Positions 8,127 to 17,981 of a stretch of DNA of 64,000 nt are shown one piece after another. Source of the DNA: CAXQUZ01 sp942491145 (lineage in GTDB: Bacteria > Myxococcota_A > UBA796 > UBA2385). The DNA is taken from the NCBI GenBank assembly GCA_942491145.1, contig CALOBC010000037.1:1-64000 (forward strand). The letters run 5' to 3'. The notes beneath the pieces are model-generated. The model searched no databases and had not been told where the DNA came from. It was given only the letters and a program-made list of their open reading frames with translations. The position numbers and the translations under genes were made by a program. Each line of letters begins with the position of its first letter. Position 1 is the stretch's first letter.

Positions 8127-8877
8127 ATGGACACACCTGCTGATTCCAGGAGCGTGGGCGAACGGCACCCGGGCGGTTTTGCGACCACGTTGTGGACAGA
8201 GGTGGTTCTCGCCGGTGCCTCCGCATCGCCTCAGGCTGATGCCGCGCTGGAGACATTGTGTCGGAGCTATTGGTATCCGCTCTACGCCTGGGCGCGACGC
8301 CAGGGCTACGATGCTCCGGATGCCGAGGACCTGGTTCAGGGCTTTTTCGGGGTGTTGTTGGCAAAGCAGTATCTGAGGGGATGCCGATCGCTCTCGGGGA
8401 CGCTTTCGATCGTTCCTGTTGACGTCGCTCAAACATTACGTTGCCAACCAGCGAGACCGGGCTGGCGCCAGAAAGCGTGGTGGTGGTTTCGACTTCGTTT
8501 CCCTGGACGCGGGGGAGGCGGAGACGCGCTACGGCCTGGAGCCGGTCGATGTCGATTCGGCGGACCGAATCTACGAACGACGCTGGGCGCTGACGGTTTT
8601 GGAGCGTGCGCTGCAGAGGTTGCGCAAGGAGTATGCGGCGGCAGGGAAGGTTCAACTGTTCGAGCAGCTGAAGGAGACGCTCCAAGATGGCCGGAGCCTG
8701 CCGTATGGTACCAGGGCGAAGTCGTTGGGGATGAGCGAAGGGGCCGTCAAGGTGGCGGTGCATCGTCTCCGCCGTCGGTATCGGGAGCAGGTACGCTTGG
8801 AGATTGCCGACACCGTAGGAGGTGAGGAGGAGGTGGCGACGGAGTTGCGTCATCTGGCCGAGATTCTGCGCGAGTGA
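8127..8877 (+). CDS. ECF-type RNA polymerase sigma factor (one frameshift)
   Basis: From ATG 8127 the protein reads FATTLWTEVVLAG, then the sigma region 2 core LCRSYWYPLYAWARRQG and DAEDLVQGFF. An extra T near 8382 shifts the frame; after correction it continues GADRSRGRFRSFLLTSLKHY and the linker. Sigma region 4 follows with LGMSEGAVKVAVHRLRRRYR, ending at 8877. This is the large ECF group found in Planctomycetes and Verrucomicrobia, usually encoded beside a serine/threonine kinase, as here. No anti-sigma factor is visible, so control probably runs through the kinase. Confidence 0.85.
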
Positions 8878-8979
8878 GTTCGGGCAGTGCCTGTAACCTT
8901 TCGAGCTGCTTTCTTCAGTAACGAATGGAGACCGGAGGTGGGTTGCCTGCCGGTCGGATGAAAGACTTGAGGGCGAACG

Positions 8980-10530
8980 ATGGACACGCTGCGCATCTGC
9001 ACACGCTGCAAACGAACCCTGCCGGTGGATGCCCCGGAGGGGCTTTGTCCAGCCTGCCTGGCGGCGGCGGCCTTGGACACCGAGGCTTCGGGTGGTCCGG
9101 CAACCGGGGGACGCCCCGCCGCTCCTCGAGGGATGCCCGCTCTCCGGCGCCACAGGCCGGAGGAGATCCCCGCCGCTTCCGAGTTCCGCAGTTGTCTCGA
9201 GATCCTTTTGGGGCTCCCCAGAGGCAGGGCGGCATGGGGATCGTCTACAAGGCGCGCCAGCGCACGCTCGACCGGCTCGTCGCCCTGAAGGTGATGCCGC
9301 CCGACGTGGCGCGCGACCCCGGCTTCGCCGAGCGCTTCACCCGCGAGGCGCGCACGCTGGCGCGTCTCCAGCACCCGAACATCGTGGCGATCCACGACTT
9401 CGGCACCTCGGACGGCCTGTACTTCCTGCTGATGGAGTACGTGGACGGCGCGAACCTGCGTCAGGCGATCCGCTCCGGGGCGCTGACCGCGTCGCAGGCG
9501 CTCGCGATCGTGCCGCAGATCTGCGATGCGCTGCAGTACGCCCACGAGAACGGCGTCGTCCACCGCGACGTGAAGCCCGAGAACATCCTGCTCGACCGCG
9601 CGGGGCGGGTGCGCATCGCCGATTTCGGCCTGGCGAAGATCGTCCAGCGGACCCCGGTGGACGTCACGCTCACGCGCGCCGGACAGGTGATGGGGACGCT
9701 GCACTACATGGCGCCGGAGCAGTACCGGACGCCGGACGCCGTCGATCACCGCGCGGACATCTACAGCCTGGGCGTGGTCTTCTACGAGATGCTGGTGAGT
9801 TGCCAATGGGTCGGTTCGAACCACCCTCGCACCGGACGAGCGTGCGGCAGGTGGATGTCCGGCTGGACGAGGTGTGCTTCGGGCGTTGGACCGACCAGCC
9901 TGAACGTCGGAGCCCAGCTCTCAAGCCAGCAAGCCAGCGAGAGTGCCGCGACTGACGTGGAACGAATAGCCTTCGGCGCCGTCGGGCGAACACGCTGTCG
10001 AGGAGAGGCGCAATTGAACCGCGGCATCACGAATAGGGCCACCGACGGTTCATCGGTTTCCCGTGTGCAAGCCGCGGGGGCGCCCTTTGGTGTGCCGCCG
10101 GGTTCTTGCGCGGGTACTCCGGTGGTTTCGTCAGCGACCTGGCCTCCGTCCATGGAGGCTTTGGGTGGCCGGCCGTCATTCGATTCCATGCGGCCCGATG
10201 CCGCGGTGACGTGGGGATTCCCGGGTCTGGCCCCGTGGTTCAAAGGTTCTCTTGCTCGGTGCCGGGGTGCTGATGATCATCGGCTCGCAGCAACTCAAGG
10301 CGCTCCGCTCCTACCCTTGGTCGTTGGCGGGAGCGATTGCGTCGATGGGCCGAGGCGAGGCTGTCCCCCGGGGGCGCTGTGGCGAACTTGGGTGCCGTCG
10401 GGTGATCTTTGGGTGGTTCATGCCGGTACGGCGGGAATGCCCGTGGGTTGCATGGGTGCCGGAGTCCGTTCGAAGGGACGTTCAGGCCGAGCTTTTCGCG
10501 GTCGCGGGGCGGCCCTTGGGGAGCGGGTGA
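8980..10530 (+). pseudogene. Membrane serine/threonine protein kinase with zinc ribbon, broken by frameshifts
   Basis: The start has a zinc ribbon: two CxxC pairs in CTRCKRTLP and LCPACL. The catalytic core is in another frame from about 9225: MGIVYKARQRTLDRLVALKV (ATP lysine in VALKV), MEYVDGANL, VVHRDVKPENILLD (catalytic Asp), IADFGLAKI, then YMAPEQYRTPD and DIYSLGVVFYEML. After ~9795 further shifts break the end of the kinase. A weak membrane-helix region near 10240-10530 resembles the C-terminal part of such kinases. The core 9230-9795 is frameshift-free and uses G/C-ending codons more strictly than its flanks, so it may come from separate reads or another genome. It would phosphorylate targets tied to the preceding ECF sigma factor. 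Confidence 0.65.
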
Positions 10531-10662
10531 ACTACCGTTGCGCCAAGGCGAACCAGGCGGTCGTGTGTCGGTGAAGGCCTTGATCGGGGCGGTTTCTGGT
10601 CTTACCGTTGCTACCCAGTCTGGCTGGACTGGCTACCTTCACTTGCCGGTCTGCAACAAGGG

Positions 10663-11064
10663 GTGTTTGGGTCCGGCCCGATGCAGGTCCTTGAGGTGCC
10701 GGGCAGCCTGAGTGCCTTCAACGGGTGGTTGCCGGCGGAGCGGCTCCTGGCGGGCGCCGGCACGCTCCTGGGGCTTCTTGCGATCGTGGAGATTCGTCAG
10801 TTGCGGGGGCGCATGTGGGGGGCTGTGCCGGCGGTGTTTGCGGCGTTGCTGTTGCCGTTGCTGATCCTCAACCATGCCCTCGCGACGGTCTTCTGGGGAC
10901 TGGGGCGGGCGTGGGTAGGTGCTCTGCGTTTCGGTGAGTATGCCCCCGATTTCTGGATCACCGATCCCCAGGGAACTTGGGTCGCGCTGGCCGCCCTGGT
11001 GACGACGGTGCTCATCGACGTTGGGATTGTCACCTTTACCTACCGGACCGCTCGAGCGCGGTGA
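10663..11064 (+). CDS. Unknown membrane protein (possibly only its C-terminal part)
   Basis: About 133 residues with three hydrophobic segments: LLAGAGTLLGLLAIVEI, AVPAVFAALLLPLLILNHALATVFWGLG, and WVALAALVTTVLIDVGIVTF, ending in a basic tail. Soluble parts carry the words PGSLSAFNGWLPAER and LRFGEYAPDFW. I do not recognise the family. Upstream in-frame residues and the frameshift-rich surroundings suggest that the true start lies further upstream, perhaps near 10530. It sits between the kinase remnant and a sulfatase gene on the same strand. Confidence 0.4.
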   Translation: MFGSGPMQVLEVPGSLSAFNGWLPAERLLAGAGTLLGLLAIVEIRQLRGRMWGAVPAVFAALLLPLLILNHALATVFWGLGRAWVGALRFGEYAPDFWITDPQGTWVALAALVTTVLIDVGIVTFTYRTARAR

Positions 11065-11136
11065 GTCGGCGGTCGCGGTTGGCATCCGCGTTTTTTCGTT
11101 GCCCGGAGGCGGCGTGGTGGGAAGGTGGTCGGCATC

Positions 11137-12860
11137 ATGCGCCTGCTACTTGCCTTTGCTCTGGGGTGTCTTTCGCTGTCGATGGGGGCGGCTGCGGATC
11201 GACTCAATGTGTTGTTGATCTGCGTGGATGATCTGAAGCCGACGCTTGGCTGTTATGGGGATCCGCATGCCAAGACACCTCGCATCGACCAACTGGCAGA
11301 GCGGGGAGTGGTGTTTCGGTCTTCCTACGTCCAACAGGCGGTCTGTGCGCCCTCGCGCAACTCGTTGATGACGGGCCTTCGACCCGACCAGATCGGGGTC
11401 TATGACTTGGCGACCTGGTTTCGGCACGGTGCGCCGGAGGCGGTGACGGTGTCGCAGCGTTTCATACAGGCGGGCTATGAGGCTGAGTCTTTGGGAAAGA
11501 TCTATCACCGGGGGCACGGGAACGTGATCGATCCGGCCAGTTGGAGCGTGCGGTTTTGGTATCCCTCGGGGGGGAGTCCGGCGGCGGTGACCACCGGCGG
11601 TCCTCTGCCTCCGTCGGGCGCTGAAACGAGGCCGCGCCTCCAGGCGAACGGGAGACCGCGCGGACCGGCGTGGGGTTGGCCGGAGGCGCCGGACGCGGAG
11701 TTCGGCGACGGCAAGATTGCCCGGCGGGCGGTGGAGCGACTGGCAGCGCTGGCGGCGACGGGGGAGCCGTTCTTCCTGGGGGTGGGGTTTGCCCGACCGC
11801 ACTTGCCGTTCATCGCGCCCAAGCGTTATTGGGACCTGTTCGACCCGGCAGCGCTGCCGGTGCCGCCGCCGGATGCTGGTCTGCCGGAAGGGGGCGCCGA
11901 CTTTGCCGGGCACAACAGTGGTGAGTTGCGATCCTACAGCGATATCCAGGCGATCGGTCCGCTGACGCCCGAGCAGGCGCGTACGATGGTGCATGGGTAC
12001 TACGCGTCGACGGCGTTTGTGGATGCGCAGGTGGGCGTGGTGCTGGATGCGGTGGATCGCCTCGGGCTGTGGGAGAATACGATCGTGGTGCTTTGGGGCG
12101 ACCACGGGTGGCATCTTGGGGGACCACGGTTTGTGGTGCAAGCATACCAACTTCGAGCAGGCTACGCGCAACCCGCTGATCATCGCGGCGCCGGGGGAAG
12201 AGCGTCGGGGAGGTCACGGATGCCCTGGTGCAAGCCGTGGATGTCTATCCGACGCTGTGTGAGTTGGCCGATGTGGAACCGCCGTCACGTCTGGCCGGGC
12301 GGAGTCTTGTTCCGATCCTGGAGGATCCGGCTGCCGAGGTGCAGGAGGCGGTGTTTCAAGTCTACCCGCGGGGTGGTGGCGATGGGGGGATGTTGGGGCG
12401 GGCCGTTCGGACCGAGCGGTATCGCTACGTGGAGTGGCGCAGCTGGAAGACAGGGGCGGTGGTAGCGCGGGAGCTTTACGATTACGAGACCGATCCCGAG
12501 GAGACCGCGAACCTGGCGGACCGGCCTGCTCAAGCGCCGGTGGTTGGGAAGTTATCGGCCCTGATCGCCGCGCAGGGCCCGGCCCGGTCGCCGGTGAAGA
12601 AGAACCCGGCGGTGGTGGAACCGGCCGGGGCGAACCGAAAAGGGGCGGGAGTCTGCCCGGGCGACGACTGCGGGCGCTCGATGGTCCATGGACTCGGTCG
12701 CTTTTTGTGTCCGCGATTCCTGTGCGTGCCGGCGATTGTCGGAGTTCCGGGGAACGTTGCCCTCGGGGTGAGGTGCGCGACCAGTTGGGTGACGGGTTGT
12801 CAGGATTGGTGGTCGATGATCGCCGAGTTGACTGGTGTCCTGGTTCCGTCGGTCGATTGA
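11137..12860 (+). CDS. Secreted iduronate-2-sulfatase-like sulfatase (two frameshifts)
   Basis: A signal peptide (MRLLLAFALGCLSLSMGAAA) is followed by the metal-binding strand NVLLICVDDLKPTLGCYGD and the formylglycine motif VCAPSRNSLMTG, whose cysteine is converted to the catalytic aldehyde. Later come FFLGVGFARPHLPF and LWGDHGWHLGDHGLW, placing it near iduronate-2-sulfatases. Extra G bases at ~12122 and ~12199, both in G runs, shift the frame; correction gives CKHTNFEQATRNPLI, then DVYPTLCELADVEPP and YDYETDPEETANLA. Residues after ~12620 no longer look like the family and the natural end is uncertain. It would remove sulfate groups from polysaccharides in the periplasm or outside the cell. 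Confidence 0.85.
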
Positions 12861-12884
12861 GTCGGGTCGAGTGGATTCGTACAA

Positions 12885-13090
12885 TGAGAGGCGGCCTTCG
12901 GCAGCCATACGGTCGAGGTTGGGGGTACGGTTCAAGGTGGAACCAAAGGGCCCGATATCGGCGTAGGCGAGGTCATCGATGGTGATGACGACGAAGTTGG
13001 GAGGTCTGCTCTCCGCGGTCGTGGCGACGGTGAACAGGAGCAGGTAGGTAAGAGGCGGCGAAGAGGAGGGCGAGGAGACGACGGGGCATA
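12885..13090 (-). pseudogene. N-terminal fragment of a second sulfatase
   Basis: On the minus strand an ATG at 13090 starts a signal peptide (MPRRLLALLFAAS, then LLLFTVATTAES after a shift near 13040). The sulfatase start RPPNFVVITIDDLAYADIG and TPNLDRMAAEGR follows, with the first metal-binding aspartates in IDD. At about 12885 similarity stops, well before the catalytic cysteine motif. The fragment runs head-on into the end of the plus-strand sulfatase, so about 85 percent of this gene is missing. A collapsed repeat or a false join between two sulfatase genes is likely. Confidence 0.65.
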
Positions 13091-13494
13091 CGAGTGATCG
13101 TGGCAGGTTTCGGTGAGTAAGGGAACCGTGGAGAAGGTGAGGGGTGCGTTCGGAACTGGCGGGGCAGGTCAGGTTGACGGTCCCAGGAGCGGCCGGGCTG
13201 GAGGCCGGCGCGCCGCTGTTTGTGCCGGGGCACACGCATCCCGAACACCTAACCAGGAGTGGTTCGAGTGCCTCACCAGAACGCGTTCGACAAGCTCACG
13301 ACGGTCTCTCTCCCTCACATCTGTGCCGATCTGTGCTCGGCTGTGGCTCCCCTATTCGCACCCGGGACGCCCGCTGGCGAGATGGCCACAAAAAACTCAG
13401 AAAGACACGAAAAGGACTGAAGAAGCAGCTCGCCTGCTGCCCGCTTTCCAGTTTTGAACCACGGATATCGGGAGTTCTCAGAAGCAACTCGCCC
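13091..13494 (+). other. Noncoding stretch between the sulfatase fragment and the kinase-TolB gene
   Basis: Roughly 400 bases with no supported gene. It holds a degenerate, inverted relative of the GC-palindromic repeat (about 13187-13212) and an A-rich patch around 13390. The C-terminal limit of the kinase-TolB gene at the right border is uncertain. Confidence 0.4.
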
Positions 13495-16265
13495 GATCGG
13501 AGTCAGCCCGGGGCAGGAGGGGCTCTCCTCCCCCTCCCCAGGTGGCGAGGAGTGCAGTTCACTGCGGGTGGTGCGGTTGACGTCGAAGGTGACCCAGTGA
13601 CCGTCAGGTGACCAGTAAGGGTAGTCGATGGAGGATCCCGGCTCCGGGTGGCGGTAGATCGCCTCGGCATCCGGTTGCTCCAGGGAGACGGTCCAGATGT
13701 GCATGTGGGGGCCATCCAAGTCCATGATCCGTGTGCGATCGGGAGAGAACGAGGCGTGGCCACTCACGGGCATTCCGGAAGTCCAGGGTGCGGATCGGGG
13801 TGGGGGGTGATCCGTCGATGGGGATCAGGTGGTATCCACTAAAACCATCGACGTCGAGTCCGGCGAGAATGGAGCGCTCATCATACCAGGGGATGAAGTG
13901 GCCCATCCGGGCGCCGAAGACGACACGGTGCTGCTCACTACCGTCAGAATTCATCCTATAGAGTTCGGCTCCGCCCTCGCGGCTGGAGACGAAGGCGATA
14001 TGCTTGCCGTCGGTGGAGAAGAACGGGTTGTAGTCGAGGTCCGGGTGGGTGGTGAGGCGGATCGGTTGGCTGCCGGCGTTGGTGCTCACGACGAACACGT
14101 CGAGGTTGCCTTCGCGGGAGGAAAAGAAGGCCAGTTGCTGGAGGTTCGGAGACCATGCGGCTTGGAAATCGCCCCCGGGTCCGTGGGTTACCTTTTGGAG
14201 TCTGTTGTCGTCCTGCCGGTAGATGAAGAGATTCATATCGCCGTCGCGGTCGCTGTTGAAGGCGAGGATGGCGGCGTTGGTGGTGGGGGGGCCCAGGCGA
14301 CGCGGCTGTCCTCGCGTAGGGTGTTGAAAGGCATCGGTTCGGCTGGTTGGCCGAGGTAGTGGCCGGTGACAGGATCGACGGCGATGCGATAGATGTCGGC
14401 ATTGAGCCCGGAGACGGTGAACAGGAGCTGTCGGCCGTTGGGTGAGAAGGCCGGCTGAAGGTCGTAGCCGGCGCCGACGGTGACCGGTTGCGGCAGGCCG
14501 GCCGCGGTGTTGTCCGGGGCGACGGGGATGCGCCAGATGTTCATGCCGCCCCCTTTGTAGCTGGAGTAGTAGATGAACTGTCCTGAGGGATGCCAGGTCG
14601 GTTGCAGGTTCCAGCCGTTGGTCAGGACGAGCGCGGTGGTGCGGTCCATGGTGACGACGGCCACATGATACTTGCGGTCGCGCAGGCTGGTGCGTCGGTA
14701 GACCACCTTGCTGCCATCGGCGGAGATCGAGGGTTCGGTGTGGGACATGGAATCGCTCTCATCGCGGCTGAGTTGCTCGCGGCGGTGGCCCAGCAGGTCA
14801 CTTCGCCAGATGCGCATGTCGCGGGGGACAAATACGAGGTGGCTGCCGCCGGGGGCGACGCTGGCATAGCCGGCGTTCTGCACGACCACCAGGATTTCGT
14901 CGGTCCCCAGGTCGTGTCGGACCAGATCAGTGTCGACGTAGTAGCCGCTGAGGTTGTCGGTGATGCCGAGCGTTCCACCCTTTTCCTGGCTGCGGCTGTA
15001 GTAGAGGGTTCGTCCCTTCGGGCCCCAGGCAGGGTGCACGTGATCGTAGTCATCCGACGTGAGTTGCCGCGTTTTATTTTGGCTGAGGTCGCGGAGGAAG
15101 ATCTGTTTGTGGTCTCCCACCACGGCCATAAAGGCGATTTGGCGTCCGTCGGGCGACCAGGCGGGCATGGCTTCGAGGCGTTGCTCGGTGGTGATGCGTT
15201 GGATCCGGGGGAGACCTTGAGGTGTCAGGCTGGCCAGGGAGGGGGAGGCCGGTGGCGGCTCCTTGGTCGAGGCATCAGATGAACCGGAGGATGGAGGCCG
15301 CAGCAGGCTGATGCCGACGACGGCAGCAGCGCCGGAGACCGCCGTCTGCCCACTTCCAGAGTCAGGCATGGCGGGCGCTCGATGGGGTGAGTGACTTGGA
15401 GCGAAGTGAGCGTGCCGGTGAGGCAATCGCTTTGGATTTCCTTAAATTCATTGCGAAGGTCGAGGGCCGACTGGTAGCGGTCGTTCCGGTCTTTCTGCAG
15501 GCAGCGGCGTACCGTGCGGGAGATCTCCCGGGGGACCTCTGGGCGCAGTGAACTGATGGAGCTTGGTTGGTCCTTGAGGATGGCGGACATGATGGCCATG
15601 CCTGAGTCACCTTGGAAGGGGCGCTCGCCGGTGAGCATCTCGTGCAGGAGGATACCACACGAGAAGAGGTCGGACCGGTGATCGACGGTCCGGCCCTCCA
15701 CCTGTTCAGGGGCCATATACGAGGGGGTGCCCAGGATGCGGCCCTCCATGGTCAGAGGCGCCGTGGGGAGAGCGGAGTCGAAATCCGGTTGGCTTTGGGT
15801 TGCCCGGGCGAGACCGAAGTCGATCACCTTGATGCGACCGGCCTCGTCGACCATGACGTTGCTCGGTTTGAGGTCTCGATGCGTAATGCCCTTGGCGTGG
15901 GCGGCGCCAAGGGCATCCGTGATGGAGACTGCCCATTCGAGGAACTGCTTGAGATCAAGCCCGCCGGGCGAGATCAGTTGGCTGAGCGGTTTGCCGCGGA
16001 CCAGTTCCATGGTGAGGAAGTGGCGGCCCTGGTCTTCCTCGACCGAGTGGAGGGTGACGATGTGCGGGTGGTTGAGGGCGGCGGCGGAGCGGGCCTCGCG
16101 CTGGAACCGTTCGAGTCGTTCCGGATGGGTGGCCAGCTCTTCCGGCAGAAGTTTGAGGGCGACCTCGCGTTTGAGTTTCAGATCTTCGGCGCGGTAAACG
16201 GCGCCCATGCCGCCGGTGCCGATCTGTTCTTTGATGCGGTAATGACCGATAACCTTGCCTGTCAT
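13495..16265 (-). CDS. Serine/threonine kinase fused to a TolB/PD40 beta-propeller (three frameshifts)
   Basis: From ATG 16265, with GGAGGAGT before it, a kinase domain opens with YRIKEQIGTGGMGAVYRAED, ATP lysine in EVALKLLPEE, catalytic HRDLKPSNVMVD, metal-binding VIDFGLA and GTPSYMAPEQVEG. A short membrane-like segment near 15310 follows, then a propeller of about eight repeats, each with a version of PAWSPDGRQIAF or SFSPDG-like words: AWSPDGRQIAFMAV, PSISADGSKVVYRR, WHPSGQFIYYSS, AFSPNGRQLLFTV, WSPNLQQLAFFSS and YWSPDGHWVTFDV. Frameshifts lie near 15355, 14280 and 13765. The expected product of ~920 residues would be a membrane kinase with an extracytoplasmic ligand-sensing propeller. The exact C-terminus is not clear. 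Confidence 0.8.
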
Positions 16266-16318
16266 GGACTCCTCCGACCTCTGTCGATTGGAGCGAACAT
16301 GAGCTATCGTCAACAGTA

Positions 16319-16540
16319 GTTCAAGCGCGCCTTATGATTATCGACCGGCAGCGCCGGTTCTGATCTCCGGGCGTCGGTGGGGGCGAGGTAGGTTGCGGGC
16401 CTTACTTCGGCGTCCTCTCCCGCGCGGCGTTTCATCTCCCGGGATCATGGATTGCCAATGGGGTTTGGAGGAAGGGGGTGAGTTGAGGCTATCGAGGGCG
16501 TAGCTGCGGTCGGCCTGGGTGAGGTCGAGGGTGGCGGTGA
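16319..16540 (+). other. Noncoding stretch ending at a probable join between two genomes
   Basis: About 220 bases upstream of the kinase-TolB gene. On the minus strand an ATG at 16545 would start MITATLDLTQADRSYALDSL, which looks like the head of a gene. On the plus strand, from about 16540, the sequence is instead the middle of an ABC ATPase. Both gene ends stop in the same few bases, which marks a join. Confidence 0.55.
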
Positions 16541-17967
16541 TCATCTGGCTGCTCGGTGCGCCCGACCTGCTGGTGCTCGACGAGCCCACAAACCACCTTG
16601 ATGCCGACACTATTGAGTGGCTGGAGTCCTGGCTTCAGGGCTTCCGGGGTGCCCTCGTCTTGGTCACCCACGACCGCTACTTGCTGGAGGCGGTGGCCAC
16701 CAGAATTGTGGAGGTGGAGAACGGGACCACCGTTGCCTACGATGGCTCATACGCGGACTATCTGATTGCCCGCGCCGAGCGCCAGTCCCGGCTGGCCGAA
16801 GCCCAGGGCCGCCACCTCGCGTTGCTTGCCCGAGAAGCGGCTTGGGCCTCCCGCTCGCCGGCCGCCCGGTCCACCAAGCAGCGGGCTCGCCTCAAGCGCC
16901 TCGACGACCTGCGGGACAAAGAGGTGCTGCGCACCGGCACGGCGATGGAGCTCAACCTGCACTCGGGGGCCCGCAAGGGTGGCCCGCTGATCGAGCTTCA
17001 CGACGTCACCCACGGCTTCGATGGCCGCACGCTGCTCGACAACCTGTCCCTCGTGCTCCAAGCCGGCGACCGGGTGGGCATCATGGGCCCCAACGGCACT
17101 GGCAAGTCGACGCTGCTCAACATTCTGTCCGGCCAGCTTGAGGCGGACCAAGGCCAGCGCAACGTCGCATCGCGGCTGAACCTCGCCATCATGGACCAGA
17201 ACCGCACGGGCATGGACCCCGACGCGAAGGTCTTTGATGTCGCCGGGGATGGCAATGACCACGTCATTGTCAACGATGAGCCCATCCATGTCGCGTCGTT
17301 CCTGGAGCGGTTCCAGTTCACCCGCGAGACCCATGACCAGCGGGTCGGCACCCTCTCCGGTGGGGAGCGCGCCCGGCTGTTGCTCGCGCGCCTCATCCTC
17401 CACGGTGCGAACCTGTTGCTGCTCGATGAGCCCACCAATGACCTGGACCTGTTCACCTTGCGGGTGCTGGAAGAGGCCCTCGTCGAGTTCGACGGCGCCC
17501 TGCTCGTGATCACCCATGACCGGGCCTTTCTCGACCGTGTCTGCAACAGTGTGCTCAGCTTCGAGCCGGGCCCCAAGGCCGTGCGCTATGCCGACCGGAT
17601 GCAAGCCCGGGCCGCCCTCGCCCAGCTCCAGGCCGACGCGGCGCTGGTGGAGGCCGAGGCCGCGGAGGCGGCTGCGAAGGCCGATGAGGAGCCCGCCCCC
17701 GCGCCCGCTCCGCCACCCAAGAAGTCTGGCTTGGGCAAGCGCCTGTCGTCCCGGGAGCGCCAAGAGCTCGCCAAGCTTCCCGCGCTCATTGAGGTGGAGG
17801 AGGGCAAGGTGGAGGCCCTCAACGCCCGGCTCGCCGACCCCGCCACCTACCGAGATCTGGACAGCACCGCGCTGTCCGCCCTCACCGCTGAAGCCGCCGC
17901 GCTGGCGCCCGTGATCGAGCAGCTCTACGAGCGCTGGGCCGAGCTCGAGGCCCGAGACGACCAGTGA
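16541..17967 (+). CDS. uup: ABC-F ATPase of the Uup type, 5' end missing
   Basis: The frame opens in the middle of the first ATPase domain at LLGAPDLLVLDEPTNHLDAD (Walker B) and LVTHDRYLL, so the first Walker A and signature are absent. A linker with ARSTKQRARLKRLDDL follows. The second ATPase is complete: Walker A GPNGTGKST near residue 190 of the visible frame, signature LSGGERARLLLARL, Walker B LLLLDEPTNDLD and switch HDRAF. A proline-rich hinge and a C-terminal coiled coil of ~80 residues identify the Uup branch, cytosolic proteins that act on ribosomes or branched DNA intermediates. The missing ~180 N-terminal residues coincide with a probable assembly join near 16,540. Confidence 0.85.
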
Positions 17968-17981
17968 GCTCGGGACCCCCG

